Part shown: one piece after another, positions 1 to 6,732 of the stretch
How the letters are laid out: each line of letters starts with the position of its first letter
Numbering within the stretch: position 1 is the stretch's first letter
From: Candidatus Aquidulcis sp.
Lineage (GTDB): Bacteria; Chloroflexota; Anaerolineae; Anaerolineales; E44-bin32
Assembly: GCA_020723365.1 (NCBI GenBank)
Contig: DYJB01000092.1
Coordinates: forward strand, 1-10,514
Direction of reading: 5' to 3'
DNA: 10,514 nt
Made by a program: the position numbers and the translations under genes
The notes under the pieces: model-generated
Databases searched by the model: none
Seen by the model: only the letters and a program-made list of their open reading frames with translations
Told to the model about the DNA's origin: nothing

Positions 1-530
1 GATTCGAGGGCATCCTTTCCTTGAGCGTCCTGGCGATGAGCCTGATGAGCGGATGCAACCTGGGGAGCACTCCTGCGCTGACAGCCGGAGATGGGGGAAC
101 GGATGCGGCGTCTGTGGAGGCGGCGCTCCAGCCGATCGGTGAGTCGCTCAAGGTTCGCGTGAATCGCGACCGCGACGTGTTGGGACTGCCGGCGCTGACT
201 GCCTCGCAGGCGCTGGATGAGGCCGCCCGGCTGCGAGCTGAAGACATGCTGATCCGCGGCTACCTGGGCGCCATTGGGCCCGGCGACGCCTCGGTTGCGG
301 CGCAGGAGCTGATGGCGGTGGCCGGCTACTCCGGGCAGCTGGGCGAACTGGTGTACGAGCATGCCGGTCAGCTCTCAACTCTCACCGAATCCACGGTCGG
401 CGCCTGGATGGCGAGCGACGCGCACCGCAAGCTGCTGCTCGACACCCGCTTCCGGTTCCTGGGAGCCGGGATGGCAGGCGGGCAAGAGGATTGGATCGTC
501 GTCGCGCTCTTTGCCGAGGTGGGACCATGA
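1..530 (+). CDS. CAP/SCP-domain lipoprotein, 5' partial
   Basis: The frame is open from the left edge (first full codon at 3), so the true start is probably upstream. A TTG at 21 would leave only 11 residues before a Cys and no basic n-region. Counting from that TTG, the hydrophobic stretch ends in LMSGC with Cys12, which looks like a lipobox (Met at -3), so a lipid-anchored extracytoplasmic protein is inferred. After a short linker, residues 45-169 resemble the bacterial CAP (YkwD/SCP-like) domain: VNRDRDVLGLPAL, then A..R.EDM, then GELVY (Glu109), then W..SDAHRKLLL (His135), and a closing WIVVALFAE strand. The first canonical His, usually in a motif like FDHTSP, is replaced: the matching stretch reads YLGAIGP, with Ala84 at the expected position. 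This may weaken the cavity's metal or ligand site. The stop overlaps the polX start (ATGA). Bacterial members have no settled function; cell-envelope roles are inferred. Confidence 0.82.
   Translation, partial: FEGILSLSVLAMSLMSGCNLGSTPALTAGDGGTDAASVEAALQPIGESLKVRVNRDRDVLGLPALTASQALDEAARLRAEDMLIRGYLGAIGPGDASVAAQELMAVAGYSGQLGELVYEHAGQLSTLTESTVGAWMASDAHRKLLLDTRFRFLGAGMAGGQEDWIVVALFAEVGP
516..523 (+). promoter_or_regulatory. Shine-Dalgarno of polX
   Basis: GAGGTGGG lies inside the end of the CAP gene. GAGG sits 7 nt before the ATG at 527, whereas the later in-frame ATG at 548 has no purine-rich sequence before it. This favours the start at 527, translationally coupled through the ATGA overlap. 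The family's conserved N-terminus (MDNR...) begins at 548, so that start remains a possible alternative. Confidence 0.5.
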
Positions 531-2275
531 GCCGTCGCGTGCAACCGATGGACAACCGGTCGCTGGCCGAGACGTTCGAGGTCATCGCCGATCTGCTCGA
601 GATCCAGGGCGAGATCATCCACAAGATCCTCGCCTACCGCCGCGCAGCCGAGTCGATCCGTGGCCTGAGCCGCCCGGCAGCGGACCTGTGGGGCGCAGGA
701 GAGCTGCGCACCATCTCCGGCGTGGGTGAGGCCATCGCCGGCAAGATCGACGAACTGATGCGAACCGGCAAGCTGGACTTCTTCGAGAAGCTCAAGCGTC
801 AGGTGCCGGTCACCCTGGTCGACGTGCTGCGCGTGGGGGATGTCGGGCCTAAGAAGGCCGCCCGCTTCTGGAAGGAACTGGGCATTACCTCGCTGCCTCA
901 GCTCGAAGCGGCGGCCCGCGCCGGCAAGCTTCGCAGCATGGCCGGGATGGGGGAGCGTTCGGAAGCCCGGCTGTTGGAGAGCATTGCGGCCTGGAAGGCG
1001 CGGCAGTCGACCCGCGTCTCGATCGCCCGGGCGCGACCGGTGGCCGCCAGCCTTCTGGATCGGCTGCGCCACCTGCCGGGGGTGGCGGCGGCCGAGCCGG
1101 CCGGAAGCCTGCGTCGTTGGCGGGAGACCGTGGGCGACATCGACCTGCTGGTCGCGGCCGACAAGCCGCGGGCCGTCATCGAAGCCTTCCTGGCCTTTTC
1201 CGAGATCGAGCGCGTGCGCGGGCGAGGGGACACCAAGGCGAGCGTCGTGCTGGCCAATGGTCTGCCCGTCCAGCTATGGGTCCACCCGCCGGCGCACTTC
1301 GGCACCGCCCTGCAATACGCCACCGGCTCCCAGGCCCACAACGTCCGGCTGCGTGAGCTGGCGCAGGAGCGCGGAATGTCGCTCTCCGAGCACGGCTTCA
1401 AGCTCAAGGACGGCCGGACGGCCGAGTGCGGGCGGGAGGAAGACGTCTACGCGCAGTTGGGGCTGCCGTGGATCGCCCCCGAGCTGCGCGAGGATCGCGG
1501 CGAGATTCAGGCGGCGCTCGACGGGCGGCTGCCGGGGCTGGTCACGGCCGACGATATCCGAGGCGAGCTGCACGCGCACAGCGATTGGAGCGACGGCGCC
1601 GTCTCCCTGGAGCAGATGGCCGAGGCGGCAGCCGGCGCCGGGCTCGAGTACCTGGTCATCACCGATCACTCGAAGAGCCTGGGGGTTGCCAACGGGCTGA
1701 CACCCGAACGCGTACGGAAACAGCGCAAAGAGATCGAGGCGCTGCAGCGCAGGCTCGGCAGCCGCCTGCGGCTGTTGCACGGGACGGAAGTCGAAGTCCT
1801 GGCCGATGGGGCGCTGGACTTCGACGATGAGGTCCTGGCGGCCTTCGACCTGGTGACGGCCTCGGTGCACTCGTCGCTCCGTCAATCGCGCCCGCGCGTG
1901 ACGGAGCGCATGATCGCCGCCATTCGCCATCCGCACGTCGACATCATCGGACACCTGACCGGGCGCATGATCGGGAGCCGCGATCCGGCGGATCTCGACC
2001 TGGAGGCGGTGTTCCAGGCCGCCGCCGAGCAGGGCGTGGCGCTCGAGATCAATGCCCACCCGGAACGCCTCGACCTCAACGAAGCCCATGCCCGGCGCGC
2101 CACCGAGGTGGGCTGCCTGCTGGCCATCAACACCGACGCCCATCGCCCCGAGCACTTGTCGCTGCGCGAGTACGGACTGGGCATCGCCCGGCGCGCCTGG
2201 GTGACCCCCGCCAACGTGGTGAACTCCTGGCCGGTGGAGCAGGTGCTGCGCTGGGCCAGGGGCCACGCAGGCTAG
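527..2275 (+). CDS. polX: PolX: DNA polymerase beta-like + PHP exonuclease
   Basis: Cytoplasmic family X DNA repair protein of 582 residues, the usual length for bacterial PolX (about 570-580). Order: an 8-kDa/helix-hairpin-helix region (GVGEAIAGKI near 65-75; VGPKKA near 106-111), a palm with GS (193-194) and GDIDLLV giving catalytic Asp204 and Asp206, then the dNTP-binding/thumb stretch LQYATGSQAHNVRLREL. A C-terminal PHP domain starts near 345. It has the expected metal ligands: HAHSDWSDG (His349, His351, Asp353), TDHS (Asp380, His381), Glu421, His448, His476 and NTDAH (Asp537, His539). Family members fill short gaps in base excision repair and carry a Mn-dependent 3'-5' exonuclease in PHP. 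Oddity: the third catalytic Asp, normally in VDLRV or VDFRM, is Gln249 in PVQLWVHPP. The polymerase may therefore be weak or dead while the nuclease looks intact. The start at 527 is chosen on the ATGA overlap and Shine-Dalgarno. Confidence 0.95.
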   Translation: MSRRVQPMDNRSLAETFEVIADLLEIQGEIIHKILAYRRAAESIRGLSRPAADLWGAGELRTISGVGEAIAGKIDELMRTGKLDFFEKLKRQVPVTLVDVLRVGDVGPKKAARFWKELGITSLPQLEAAARAGKLRSMAGMGERSEARLLESIAAWKARQSTRVSIARARPVAASLLDRLRHLPGVAAAEPAGSLRRWRETVGDIDLLVAADKPRAVIEAFLAFSEIERVRGRGDTKASVVLANGLPVQLWVHPPAHFGTALQYATGSQAHNVRLRELAQERGMSLSEHGFKLKDGRTAECGREEDVYAQLGLPWIAPELREDRGEIQAALDGRLPGLVTADDIRGELHAHSDWSDGAVSLEQMAEAAAGAGLEYLVITDHSKSLGVANGLTPERVRKQRKEIEALQRRLGSRLRLLHGTEVEVLADGALDFDDEVLAAFDLVTASVHSSLRQSRPRVTERMIAAIRHPHVDIIGHLTGRMIGSRDPADLDLEAVFQAAAEQGVALEINAHPERLDLNEAHARRATEVGCLLAINTDAHRPEHLSLREYGLGIARRAWVTPANVVNSWPVEQVLRWARGHAG

Positions 2276-2370
2276 GCCACCGGCTCTCTCCGCGCCGCGA
2301 CGTCCCAGGCGCGCCGGGGTTGTACCCCCAGGGAACGATTCATCCACTTCGCACTCATGGGAGGAGCCTC
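2276..2370. other. polX-degV intergenic spacer
   Basis: A 95-nt gap holding a 5-bp hairpin, GGGGT (2316-2320)/ACCCC (2324-2328) with a 3-nt loop, and a looser CGCGCC/GGCGCG pair (2291-2296/2308-2313). There is no T-tract. I see no convincing -35/-10 pair, so whether degV has its own promoter is open. Confidence 0.3.
2360..2366 (+). promoter_or_regulatory. strong Shine-Dalgarno deciding the degV start
   Basis: GGAGGAG lies with its GGAGG core 6 nt before the GTG at 2371. The frame is open further upstream, to an ATG-like or TTG option near 2320, but that would add residues of no family character. The DegV signature IVTDSTS starts right after the GTG, so 2371 is the start. Confidence 0.8.
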
Positions 2371-3219
2371 GTGTCCGGAATCGCGATTGTCACCGACAGC
2401 ACGTCCTATATCCCGCCCGACCTCGTCCGCAAGTACGGTCTGCACGTTGCCCCGCAGATCCTGATCTGGGGTGAGGAAACCCTGCGCGACGGCATCGACA
2501 TCATGCCCGATGACTTCTATGCGCGCTTGAAGACAGCCAGCGTCATGCCGACCACGTCCCAGGTCACGATTGCCTACTTCAAGGAGCTGTTCGAGAAGCT
2601 GGCCGGGGAAGGCAAGCAGATCCTGGCCTTGCTGGTGTCCTCCAAGCTCTCGGGGACGATCTCCTCAGCCGTGCAGGCCAAGGAGCTTCTCCCCAAGGCC
2701 GAGATCGAGATCGTCGACTCGTACAGCACGGCCATGGCGCTGGGATTCCAGGTCCTTGCGGCCGCCCGGGCCGTCGAGTCCGGACGCACGTTCGCGGAGG
2801 TGGCAGACGTGGCCCGGCGCGCCTCGGCGCACACCGGGATCGTGATCGCCGTCGACACGCTGGAGTTCCTGCACCGAGGCGGCCGGATCGGCGGGGCGGC
2901 GCGCCTGCTGGGCACGGCCTTGAACCTGAAGCCCGTCCTGGAATTGGCCGACGGCCGGATCGAACCGATCGAGCGCGTGCGCACGAAGGCCAAAGCCCGC
3001 GCCCGGCTGCTCGAGCTGATCGCCGAACGCGTGAAGGGGAAGCCGAACCTGCGCCTGGCAACCATCCATGCGGCTGCGGAAGCCGAAGCGGTTGAGCTCA
3101 TGGAGCAGGCCAAAGCCCTCATGCATCCTGTGGAAGCCATTGCCGCCCTGGCCAGCCCGGTCGTGGGCAGCCATGCCGGCCCGGGAACCGTTGGCCTGGC
3201 GTATTCCACAGACCTCTAG
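2371..3219 (+). CDS. DegV family (FakB-like) fatty-acid-binding protein
   Basis: 282 residues, the normal length for DegV proteins (about 280). Visible signatures in order: IVTDSTSYIP at the N-terminus, TTSQVT with Ser63, SSKLSGTISSA, VDSYSTAMALG, LHRGGRIGGAARLLG with His168 and Arg169, then LKPVLEL, and GPGTVGLAYS at the C-terminus. In the family, two alpha/beta domains bury one fatty acid. The conserved Ser, Thr, His and Arg hold its carboxylate, and in Firmicutes the protein (FakB) presents the lipid to the kinase FakA for phosphorylation and phospholipid synthesis. No FakA-like kinase is in this window, so the partner is unknown here and fatty-acid binding is inferred from the family. It is a cytoplasmic protein with no signal peptide. 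It appears monocistronic: its own RBS, then a strong hairpin at 3246-3273 before the padR promoter. Confidence 0.93.
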   Translation: MSGIAIVTDSTSYIPPDLVRKYGLHVAPQILIWGEETLRDGIDIMPDDFYARLKTASVMPTTSQVTIAYFKELFEKLAGEGKQILALLVSSKLSGTISSAVQAKELLPKAEIEIVDSYSTAMALGFQVLAAARAVESGRTFAEVADVARRASAHTGIVIAVDTLEFLHRGGRIGGAARLLGTALNLKPVLELADGRIEPIERVRTKAKARARLLELIAERVKGKPNLRLATIHAAAEAEAVELMEQAKALMHPVEAIAALASPVVGSHAGPGTVGLAYSTDL

Positions 3220-3245
3220 CCCACGCAGGCCGCCACACCAATCGC

Positions 3246-3273
3246 CCGGGGCGGGGAGTCATCCCCGCCCCGG
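3246..3273 (+). terminator. GC-rich hairpin after degV
   Basis: A perfect 12-bp inverted repeat, CCGGGGCGGGGA / TCCCCGCCCCGG, with the tetraloop GTCA, 26 nt after the degV stop. It is very stable and clearly placed between two transcription units, but no T-run follows. It is either a non-canonical intrinsic terminator or a 3'-end stabiliser. The same structure would form on either strand. Confidence 0.7.
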
Positions 3274-3277
3274 AGCG

Positions 3278-3345
3278 TTAGTCAGGGTTGACATCCTCCG
3301 GCGAGTTGGGCTAGAATGTGGATATTGTAGGTCGGGCTTGACTAA
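3278..3345. promoter_or_regulatory. paired dyads flanking the padR promoter (candidate operators)
   Basis: GTCAGGGTTGAC (3281-3292) and GTCGGGCTTGAC (3331-3342) match at 10 of 12 positions and start exactly 50 bp apart. Each is a near palindrome (GTCA-N4-TGAC), and TTAGTCA (3278-3284) and TGACTAA (3339-3345) are exact inverted copies. The first copy overlaps the -35 box; the second lies in the leader, just past the predicted start of transcription. This geometry fits autorepression, or looping, by the adjacent PadR protein, but which protein binds here is inference. Confidence 0.45.
3288..3317 (+). promoter_or_regulatory. sigma70-type promoter of padR-cox unit
   Basis: TTGACA at 3288-3293 (perfect -35 consensus), an 18-nt spacer, and TAGAAT at 3312-3317 (5 of 6 to TATAAT). 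Transcription would begin near 3324, leaving a leader of about 43 nt before the padR GTG. It is the best promoter match I saw in the window and stands directly after the degV hairpin. Confidence 0.72.
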
Positions 3346-3366
3346 TTATGCCTGACCAGGTGAGCG

Positions 3367-3900
3367 GTGGACCGAGAGCTCCTTCTGCTAGGGATCCTGC
3401 GGCGCGAGGCGATGCACGGCTATCGGCTGGTCGAGATCGTTGAGACCGAGCTGCGTGCGTGCACCGACCTGAAGAAGCCCACCGCCTACTTCCTGCTGGG
3501 CAAGCTGGCTCGCCTCGGCCTGGTGACTCGCACCCGCACGCGGGAGGGCAAGCGCCCGCCCAAGTGGGTCTACCGCCTGACGCCCAAGGGCGAAGAGACC
3601 TTCCAGTCTCTGCTGCGCGAGAACCTGGCTGCGTTTGCCCCGCCCAAATACCCCGGGAGCGTCGGCCTGGCGTTCTTGCACGCCCTCGCTCCCGAGGAGG
3701 CGCACCGGCTGTTGTCCCAGCGGCTGACGGCGCTCGAGGCGCGTGCCGCCGGGATCGGCCCCCAGGATGCCGTGGAGGGTCCATCGGCGCTGGTCGCCTC
3801 GCATGAACGACATCAGCTACTGGCCGAAGCGAAATGGCTAACCGAAATCCTGGCTGCTGGGCCGGGACGCCCCGCCGCGCCCGGTCCGGCGTCAGCATGA
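3367..3900 (+). CDS. PadR family transcriptional regulator
   Basis: A 177-residue DNA-binding protein. The N-terminal winged helix (about 1-85) shows ELLLLGILRREAMHGYRLVE, then PTAYFLLGKLARLGLV as the recognition-helix region, then a wing with EGKRPPKWVYRLTPKGEE. The remainder, with LAPEEAHRLLSQRLTALEARAAG, is a helical region like the PadR C-terminal dimerisation arm. The start is fixed: an in-frame TGA lies at 3361-3363, just before GTG 3367, and AGGTGAG precedes it closely. Family members are usually repressors released by small molecules or stress signals; the effector cannot be told from sequence. It is the first gene after the 3288-3317 promoter and is followed by the oxidase genes on the same strand with no terminator. 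Control of its own operon is therefore the natural hypothesis. Confidence 0.9.
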   Translation: MDRELLLLGILRREAMHGYRLVEIVETELRACTDLKKPTAYFLLGKLARLGLVTRTRTREGKRPPKWVYRLTPKGEETFQSLLRENLAAFAPPKYPGSVGLAFLHALAPEEAHRLLSQRLTALEARAAGIGPQDAVEGPSALVASHERHQLLAEAKWLTEILAAGPGRPAAPGPASA

Positions 3901-4064
3901 AGGGGTCCGGTTTCGCAGGCGCCTCGCCGGGCGCAGCAGGCACCGGCGAGGCCAGAGGCACATCCCTCGTCGCACGCGTGGCCGCGCGCCAGTCCCCGGG
4001 GCGCGCCGCTTCCGAGGGCAAGCATCCGGCGGGGGAGATGACACCCGAGGTGAGCTCACGGTGA
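3897..4064 (+). CDS. doubtful 55-codon frame bridging padR and coxB
   Basis: An ATG at 3897 overlaps the padR stop (ATGA), and the frame ends in a TGA that overlaps the coxB GTG start (GTGA), so it exactly tiles the gap. The product would be 55 residues, rich in Gly, Ala, Ser and Arg, with no hydrophobic core, motif or Cys, and I recognise no family. My hand count gives G/C of roughly 70%, 73% and 80% at codon positions 1, 2 and 3. The high second-position value is not what its real neighbours show and argues against coding. The alternative is a leader or spacer between padR and coxB. No promoter or terminator is evident in it. Confidence 0.2.
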   Translation: MKGSGFAGASPGAAGTGEARGTSLVARVAARQSPGRAASEGKHPAGEMTPEVSSR

Positions 4065-5083
4065 AAGAACGAACGCTGCTCGTCGTCGTGCTCGTGACCG
4101 CTCTGCTGGTAGTGGCCGGGATCTGGGTGGCACAGAATGTCAACCTGATGCCGGCCGAAGCCTCGACCCGCGCGGCTCTCGTCGACCAGCTCTTCCGAGC
4201 CATGCTCGGCCTGGCGGCGGTGATCTTCCTGTTGGTCGAGGGACTGCTCCTGTTCTCGGTCCTCCGATTCCGTCAGCCGCGCGGCGATGATGGGGACGCC
4301 CTTCCGGTGCACGGCAACCGCGCCCTCGAGATCGTGTGGACGCTGATTCCGGCCCTGATCGTGATCGTCATCGGCTTCTACTCCTTCCGTGTCCTGGCCG
4401 CCAGCGAGATCCGCGAAGAGAACCCGCTGGTTGTCAACGTCCGCTCGCGCCAGTTCGCCTGGACCTTCGAATACCCGGGGACGAGCGTGATCTCGAGCGA
4501 CCTGCACCTGCCGGTCGGGCGCCAGGTCCGCTTCCTGATCACGTCGGACGATGTCATCCATTCCTTCTGGGTTCCGGAGTTCCGCGTCAAACGCGACGCC
4601 ACGCCCGGGCAGATGGCCGAACTGCTGGTGACGCCCACGCGGGAAGGGACCTACCCGGTGCGCTGCGCCGAGCTGTGCGGCGTCGGCCACGCCGCCATGG
4701 GGTTGTCGTCCCGCGTCATCGTCGAGAGCGACGAGGCCTTCCAGGCGTGGCTGACCCAGGCGGCGGCGTTGCCGGCGGATCCGATCGAGGCCGGCCGCAC
4801 GCTCTTCAAGCGCTACGGCTGCCCGGCCTGCCACGCGCTGGCCGATGCCGGAGCCGCGGGTGTCGTCGGGCCGGCGCTCGATTCGCTTGCCGATCCCAAC
4901 GGACCGCACGCCCACGCTCACGGCGGCATGGACATCCGGGCCTTGGTCGAGCAGTCGGTCCTCGACCCTTCGGCAGCGATCGCGCCAGGCTTCGCCGACG
5001 GCCTGATGCCCAAGGATTTCGGCACGCGCATCCCGGCCAACGAGTTGGCGATCCTGGTCGACTACCTGGTCGCTCAGAAGTAG
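4061..5083 (+). CDS. coxB: cytochrome c oxidase subunit II with fused cytochrome c (caa3 type)
   Basis: A 340-residue membrane protein that accepts electrons and passes them to subunit I. An N-terminal hydrophobic segment (about 4-25, signal or anchor) is followed by the paired helices of subunit II (about 47-70 and 89-112). The CuA domain has His167 (DVIHSFWVPEF) and Cys202, Glu204, Cys206, His210 and Met213 in CAELCGVGHAAM, the full set of CuA ligands. The preceding RQFAWTFEYPG is the conserved aromatic electron-entry region. A C-terminal cytochrome c domain carries CPACH (Cys254, Cys257, His258), with Met316 in GLMPKDFG as the likely sixth ligand. This fusion defines a caa3-type oxidase. 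An unusual HAHAH cluster (283-287) lies in the cytochrome domain. GTG start 4061 has GAGGTGA 7 nt upstream. It is separated by 18 nt from coxA. Confidence 0.96.
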   Translation: MKERTLLVVVLVTALLVVAGIWVAQNVNLMPAEASTRAALVDQLFRAMLGLAAVIFLLVEGLLLFSVLRFRQPRGDDGDALPVHGNRALEIVWTLIPALIVIVIGFYSFRVLAASEIREENPLVVNVRSRQFAWTFEYPGTSVISSDLHLPVGRQVRFLITSDDVIHSFWVPEFRVKRDATPGQMAELLVTPTREGTYPVRCAELCGVGHAAMGLSSRVIVESDEAFQAWLTQAAALPADPIEAGRTLFKRYGCPACHALADAGAAGVVGPALDSLADPNGPHAHAHGGMDIRALVEQSVLDPSAAIAPGFADGLMPKDFGTRIPANELAILVDYLVAQK

Positions 5084-5101
5084 AGCAGGAGACACCTCAC
5101 G

Positions 5102-6715
5102 ATGACCACAGCCACCCCCGCGCTTTCGCCGCGCCGCTACTTCGGCTGGAGCACCGATCACAAGGTGATCGGCGTCCAGTACCTGGTCACCAGCTTCTTC
5201 TTCTTTCTGGTCGGGGGAGCGATGGCGGGCATGATCCGCACGCAGCTCCTGGCGCCCGACAGCACCCTCGTCAGCGCCGAGGCCTTCAACCGCCTCTCCA
5301 CCAACCACGGCTCGGTGATGCTCTTCCTGTGGATCCTGCCGGTGCTGGCCGGACTGGGCAACTACCTGGTGCCGCTCCAGATCGGGGCACGCGATATGGC
5401 CTTCCCGCGCCTGAACGCGCTGTCCTTCTGGCTGCTCGTCCCTGCCGGACTGCTCATGCTGGCCAGCTTCTTCGTCGGCGCCGCCGAGGCCGGCTGGACC
5501 GCCTATGTGCCCCTCTCCATCAGCGGGCCGGACGGCCAGACGCTGTGGGCCCTCAGCGTCATCCTGCTGGGCACGTCGTCGATGATGGGCTCGATCAACT
5601 TCGTCACGACCATCTTCACCATGCGCGCCGAGGGCCTGACCTTCTGGCGCCTGCCGCTCTTCTCGTGGTCGATGCTGGCGACCTCCATCCTGGTCCTGAC
5701 CGCTACGCCGGTGCTGACCGCCGGGCTGGCGCTCATCGCCATGGATCGGCTGGTCGGCACGCTGTTCTTCAGCGTCCCGGCCGGTGGAGACCCGATCCTG
5801 TGGCAGAACCTGTTCTGGTTCTACTCGCATCCGGCGGTCTACATCATGGTGCTGCCGGCCATGGGCGCCATCTCGGAGATCTTCCCGGTCTTCGCCCGCA
5901 AGCCGGTCTTCGGCTACCGCATGATCGCCGTCTCCAGCCTGGCCATCAGCCTGCTCGGCCTGACGGTCTGGGCGCACCACATGTTCACCAGCGGCATGGA
6001 CCCGCGCCTGCGCGTGCCCTACATGATCAGCACCATGATCATCGCTGTGCCGACCGGGGTGAAGATCTTCTCCTGGCTGGCGACGATCTGGGGCGGCAAG
6101 ATCCGGCTGGACACGCCCATGCTGTTCGCCCTGGGCTTCATCTCGATGTTCCTGATCGGCGGCATCACGGGCGTCTTCCTGGCGGCGATCCCCGTCGACC
6201 TGCACGTGCACGACACCTACTTCGTCGTGGCCCACCTGCACTTCGTGCTCTTCGGCGGCAGCGTCTCGGGCGCCTACGCCGCGCTCTACTACTGGTATCC
6301 GAAGATCACCGGCCGCCGCTTCGACGAGCGGCTGGGCAAGGTCCATTTCGCCGCCAACTTCATCGGCACCAACCTGGCCTACCTGCCCATGTTCCTGGCC
6401 GGACTGCTGGGCATGCCGCGCCGGGTGGTCAACTACGACCCGCGCTTCACGGAGCTCAACCAGCTGGCGTCGCTCGGGGCGTTCCTGCTGGCTGTCTCGG
6501 TGCTGCCGCTTCTCTACAACATGATCGTCAGCTGGGTCAACGGGCCGAAGGCGGGTGACAATCCCTGGAGGGCGAGGACGCTCGAGTGGCAGGGGAGCTC
6601 GCCGCCGCCTGTCCACAACTTCGACCAGCCACCGGTCGTGACCGAAGGCCCCTATGACTATGGTGAGGCCGAGGCACGCTCCATGATGCCGTCGCCCGCC
6701 GCGGCCGGCGATTGA
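5102..6715 (+). CDS. coxA: cytochrome c oxidase subunit I (A2-type heme-copper oxidase)
   Basis: A 537-residue, roughly 12-helix catalytic subunit reducing O2 to water and pumping protons across the cytoplasmic membrane. All metal ligands are visible: heme a His69 (TNHGSVM) and His380, heme a3 His378 (VVAHLHF), and CuB His243, His292 and His293 (SHPAVY, WAHHMF), with Tyr247 as the His-Tyr crosslink partner. The K channel has Thr318 and Lys321 (PTGVKIFSW). Asp98 in ARDMAFPRLNALSFW matches the D-channel entrance. The helix VI Glu of HPEVY is absent: the motif is YSHPAVY (241-247), the signature of A2-type enzymes, where the Tyr-Ser pair is thought to replace that Glu. This agrees with the cytochrome c-fused subunit II. 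The ATG at 5102 is preceded by AGGAGA. The C-terminal tail (about 475-537) leaves the membrane and is Pro-rich, as often seen. Confidence 0.97.
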   Translation: MTTATPALSPRRYFGWSTDHKVIGVQYLVTSFFFFLVGGAMAGMIRTQLLAPDSTLVSAEAFNRLSTNHGSVMLFLWILPVLAGLGNYLVPLQIGARDMAFPRLNALSFWLLVPAGLLMLASFFVGAAEAGWTAYVPLSISGPDGQTLWALSVILLGTSSMMGSINFVTTIFTMRAEGLTFWRLPLFSWSMLATSILVLTATPVLTAGLALIAMDRLVGTLFFSVPAGGDPILWQNLFWFYSHPAVYIMVLPAMGAISEIFPVFARKPVFGYRMIAVSSLAISLLGLTVWAHHMFTSGMDPRLRVPYMISTMIIAVPTGVKIFSWLATIWGGKIRLDTPMLFALGFISMFLIGGITGVFLAAIPVDLHVHDTYFVVAHLHFVLFGGSVSGAYAALYYWYPKITGRRFDERLGKVHFAANFIGTNLAYLPMFLAGLLGMPRRVVNYDPRFTELNQLASLGAFLLAVSVLPLLYNMIVSWVNGPKAGDNPWRARTLEWQGSSPPPVHNFDQPPVVTEGPYDYGEAEARSMMPSPAAAGD

Positions 6716-6732
6716 AGCCGCAGGAGAGAACC

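Noticed and set aside
2276..2370. Promoter for degV in the polX-degV spacer
   Set aside because: TTGTAC near 2320 has no acceptable -10 box at 16-19 nt.
4336..6558. Plus-strand 740-codon frame overlapping coxB and coxA
   Set aside because: It is an out-of-frame reading, rich in Arg, Pro and Gly, across two genes whose catalytic residues are all in the other frame.
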